Below are positions 35,032 to 36,365 of a stretch of 36,365 nucleotides of DNA, piece by piece (within the stretch, counting starts at the first letter, position 1; every line of letters begins with the position of its first letter). A model generated the notes under the pieces. It made no database searches. It was not told the origin of the DNA and saw only the letters and a program-made list of their open reading frames with translations. Source of the DNA: Streptomyces sp. NTH33 (GTDB lineage Bacteria; Actinomycetota; Actinomycetes; Streptomycetales; Streptomycetaceae); NCBI RefSeq assembly GCF_003236365.1, contig NZ_POTZ01000012.1, forward strand, positions 1 to 36,365. Reading direction: 5' to 3'. Both the position numbers and the translations under genes were made by a program.

Positions 35032-36365
35032 TCAGACCGCCGCCCTGCTCCGGCGGGCCGCCATCACCGCGTGGACGACGACCCCCGCGAACAGGAACAG
35101 CACACCCTGGTACACCGCGGCGTACCCGGCGCCCGCCACGAGCCACAGCGAGAAGGCGGCCGCGACCGCCGCGACCACGGCGTCCCGTACCAGCCGCGCC
35201 CGGTCGACCCGCTCGCGCCGCCCCGAGACGAGGTGGAAGATCTGCGCGGCGGTGGCCAGCAGATACGGCACCGTCGCGGTGAACGTGGTGACCAGGACCA
35301 GGACCTCGAACACCTTGGCCGAGCCCGAGGCGTAGTTGTAGACGGTGAGCAGCGAGGCGAGGACGACGGCGACCGCGACACCGACGGTCGGAACGCCCCG
35401 CCGCCGGCGCGCGAAGGCGGCGGGGAACAGTCCGTCCCGCGCCGCGGCGTACGGCGTCTGCGCGCTCAGCAGCGTCCAGCCGTTGAGGCAGCCGGTCATC
35501 GACACCAGCGCGGCGAGCGCGACGGCCACTCCGCCCCAGGAGCCGCCGAACATGGTGTTCACGGCGTCCGAGAAGGGGGCGCTGGACCTCACCAGGCGGT
35601 CGTGCGCGACCGTGCCGAAGACGGACAGCGTGCCCAGCAGATAGACGAGCGCCGCGCCCGCGGTGCCGATGACGGTGGCGCGGCCCACGGTGCGCCGCGG
35701 GTTCCTCACCTCGCCCGCGCTGACGGCGGCGGACTCCACCCCGAGGTAGGAGAAGAGCAGGATCGCGGCCGAGGCGGACACCGCGCCGATCGCGCTGCCG
35801 CCGCCCGCGTGGAACGGGCCGAGGTTGCGGGTGTCGAAGAAGAACAGCCCGCCGACCGCCACGAGCAGCAGCGGCACGAACTTCAGCACGGTGGAGACGA
35901 GCTGTACGGCGCCCACGTACCGGGTGCCCGCGAAGTTGGCGAGCGCGGGCAGCCACTGCAGGGTGAGCGCGGCCAGGCACGCCGTCCAGCGGTGGCCGTT
36001 CACCGGGATCAGCACGTCGAGGTAGCCCACGGCGGCGACGGCGAGTGCGGCGTTCGACACCCAGGTGGTGATCCAGTACGCCCAGGCGGCGAGGAAGCCG
36101 GCGAAGTCGCCGAAGGCCTCGCGGGTGTAGACGTAGGGTCCGCCGGTGCGCGGATTCCGCTCGGCGAGGCGGCCGAAGACCAGCGCCAGGGCGATGGCGC
36201 CGACGGTCAGCACTCCGAAGGCGACCAGGCTGACGGTGCCGTACGGGGCGACGGAGGCCGGAAGCAGGAAGATCCCGCCGCCGATGATGTTGCCCATGAC
36301 CAGGGCGGTGGCGACGGGCAGCCCGAAGCGGCGGGCGTGCCGGCCGGCGGGGTCTTCGGCGGGGG
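35032..36365 (-). CDS. APC-family amino acid permease, 5' end beyond window
   Basis: The last 444 codons of a permease whose start lies past the right edge; the frame is open to the end (upstream of the internal ATG at 36297 it reads ARRFGLPVATALVM). GNIIGGGIFLLPASVAPYG is the substrate-carboxylate-binding GxxIGxGIF motif of TM1, and about 12 TMs follow. LLFSYLGVESAAVSAGEVRNPRRTVGRA is typical of TM6-loop in the basic-amino-acid/polyamine antiporter (AdiC-like) branch. The substrate is probably an amino acid or polyamine. It is convergent with the membrane protein gene. Confidence 0.88.
   Translation of the reverse strand, partial: PAEDPAGRHARRFGLPVATALVMGNIIGGGIFLLPASVAPYGTVSLVAFGVLTVGAIALALVFGRLAERNPRTGGPYVYTREAFGDFAGFLAAWAYWITTWVSNAALAVAAVGYLDVLIPVNGHRWTACLAALTLQWLPALANFAGTRYVGAVQLVSTVLKFVPLLLVAVGGLFFFDTRNLGPFHAGGGSAIGAVSASAAILLFSYLGVESAAVSAGEVRNPRRTVGRATVIGTAGAALVYLLGTLSVFGTVAHDRLVRSSAPFSDAVNTMFGGSWGGVAVALAALVSMTGCLNGWTLLSAQTPYAAARDGLFPAAFARRRRGVPTVGVAVAVVLASLLTVYNYASGSAKVFEVLVLVTTFTATVPYLLATAAQIFHLVSGRRERVDRARLVRDAVVAAVAAAFSLWLVAGAGYAAVYQGVLFLFAGVVVHAVMAARRSRAAV

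Overview
The window is high-GC actinobacterial chromosome, most likely Streptomyces. Evidence: strong G/C bias at third codon positions, GTG starts, leaderless promoters, a snapalysin gene with a divergent LysR regulator, a surface protein with a sortase-E type LAETG signal, a streptogrisin-like protease, a SpoIIE-type phosphatase with an RsbW-like ATPase domain, and single-chain pyruvate carboxylase. I see no phage, IS element, CRISPR array or rRNA. Most of it looks like ordinary chromosome with secreted-enzyme, transport and catabolic modules.

Layout. 1-3.4 kb (minus): a ferredoxin reductase overlapping a small 3Fe-4S ferredoxin (partner enzyme probably beyond the left edge), then a lipoprotein-type multicopper oxidase. 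3.6-3.75 kb: an unusual tRNA-Gly(UCC)-like RNA gene with its own intrinsic terminator. 3.9-6.0 kb: a large DUF1996 wall-anchored protein. 6.0-7.4 kb: a 53-residue CxxCH protein gene on the minus strand, an RsbW-like ATPase, a 73-residue Cys/His protein, a perfect hairpin terminator and a 32-bp tandem duplication. 7.6-10.1 kb: a flavin oxidoreductase and a convergent S1 protease. 10.2-12.1 kb: a TetR regulator with a probable autoregulatory operator, followed by an SGNH hydrolase gene broken by a 7-bp tandem duplication. 12.2-14.9 kb: a sensor/PAS/GAF/PP2C/HATPase protein.

15.0-20.4 kb is the most coherent catabolic module: a divergent LysR regulator and a benzoylformate decarboxylase - aldehyde dehydrogenase - aromatic acid transporter operon. 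It should take benzoylformate to benzaldehyde and then to benzoate. No mandelate dehydrogenase or racemase is present. 20.6-22.6 kb: a solitary cytochrome oxidase subunit I gene, translationally coupled by an ATGA overlap to a coiled-coil membrane protein, without ctaC, ctaE or ctaF. 22.6-25.0 kb (minus): an MT0933-type small protein, a membrane-anchored unknown and an MHS-family transporter. 25.2-31.3 kb: phosphoglucomutase, a secreted NodB-type deacetylase and pyruvate carboxylase. 31.4-33.2 kb: the snpR/snpA pair. 33.3-36.4 kb: an acetyltransferase, a polytopic membrane protein and an amino-acid permease cut by the right edge.

The items most worth following are the tRNA-like RNA with competing leader pairings, the small CxxCH gene, the frameshifted SGNH hydrolase, the orphan oxidase subunit pair and the benzoylformate cassette.
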